DNA of 27,025 bases. Origin: an uncultured Oscillospiraceae bacterium (GTDB lineage: Bacteria; Bacillota; Clostridia; Oscillospirales; Oscillospiraceae). The notes below the pieces were generated by a model. The model was given only the letters and a program-made list of their open reading frames with translations, had not been told where the DNA came from and did no database searches. The stretch lies in assembly GCA_934668285.1 (NCBI GenBank), contig CAKUNB010000005.1, forward strand, positions 1 through 27,025, written 5' to 3'. This document shows positions 27,015 to 27,025 of this stretch, piece after piece (the first letter of the stretch is position 1; each line of letters opens with the position of its first letter). The translations under genes and the position numbers were made by a program.

Positions 27015-27025
27015 CGGAATATAAC

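Overview
The window looks like part of a large temperate phage, or phage-derived element, of a gut Clostridia/Oscillospiraceae-type Firmicute. Evidence: strong AGGAGG-type ribosome binding sites, sigma-A-type promoters, tight operons of small phage proteins with 4-30 bp overlaps, CCA-encoding tRNAs, and SPbeta-like hallmark genes (a YonO-like single-chain RNA polymerase with a nearby HU protein). No structural, packaging or lysis genes are visible. The host and phage assignment is inference.

Layout. (1) Positions 1-13936 are a leftward arm: two tRNAs, HU protein, a calcineurin-like phosphoesterase, a ~924-aa YonO-like RNA polymerase that appears to start at ATT, a DUF5662 protein, a cysteine desulfurase, a run of small (often Cys-rich) phage proteins with an HNH homing endonuclease, an SF2-type helicase and a short tyrosine-recombinase-fold protein. 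(2) Positions 13937-15186 are a 1.25-kb gene-poor hub. Two divergent sigma-A promoters there share the same -10/+1 sequence with a CTTA-TGTAAG dyad, and between them lies a 420-bp tract nearly devoid of A on the + strand. (3) Positions 15187-27014 are a rightward arm of about 25 mostly small genes, including a sigma-factor-like protein and a DUF932 protein. One lone leftward gene (20607-21104) sits inside it.

The main discovery is a layer of repeated regulatory and RNA elements. Eight copies of a phage promoter motif, TAAGCAAA-N16-TAG-N-TATAAT, with invariant spacing, punctuate the rightward arm; in three of them the ribosome binding site abuts the -10. Two type I hammerhead ribozymes (15890-15950, 25394-25450) each begin exactly 2 nt after a stop codon. 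A CGTTG-WW-CAACG dyad occurs five times, only between genes, next to the polymerase and recombinase-fold genes; this recalls the SPbeta MrpR repressor and its SPBRE operators. A second repeat, AAGGAAnTAGyTAAACAnTATG, marks about eight gene junctions in the leftward arm and hub.

As a working model, the recombinase-fold protein and the CTTA-TGTAAG operators control the hub, host RNA polymerase starts both arms, and the sigma-like protein and/or the YonO-like polymerase serves the repeated phage promoters. Hammerheads trim 3' ends of selected transcripts.
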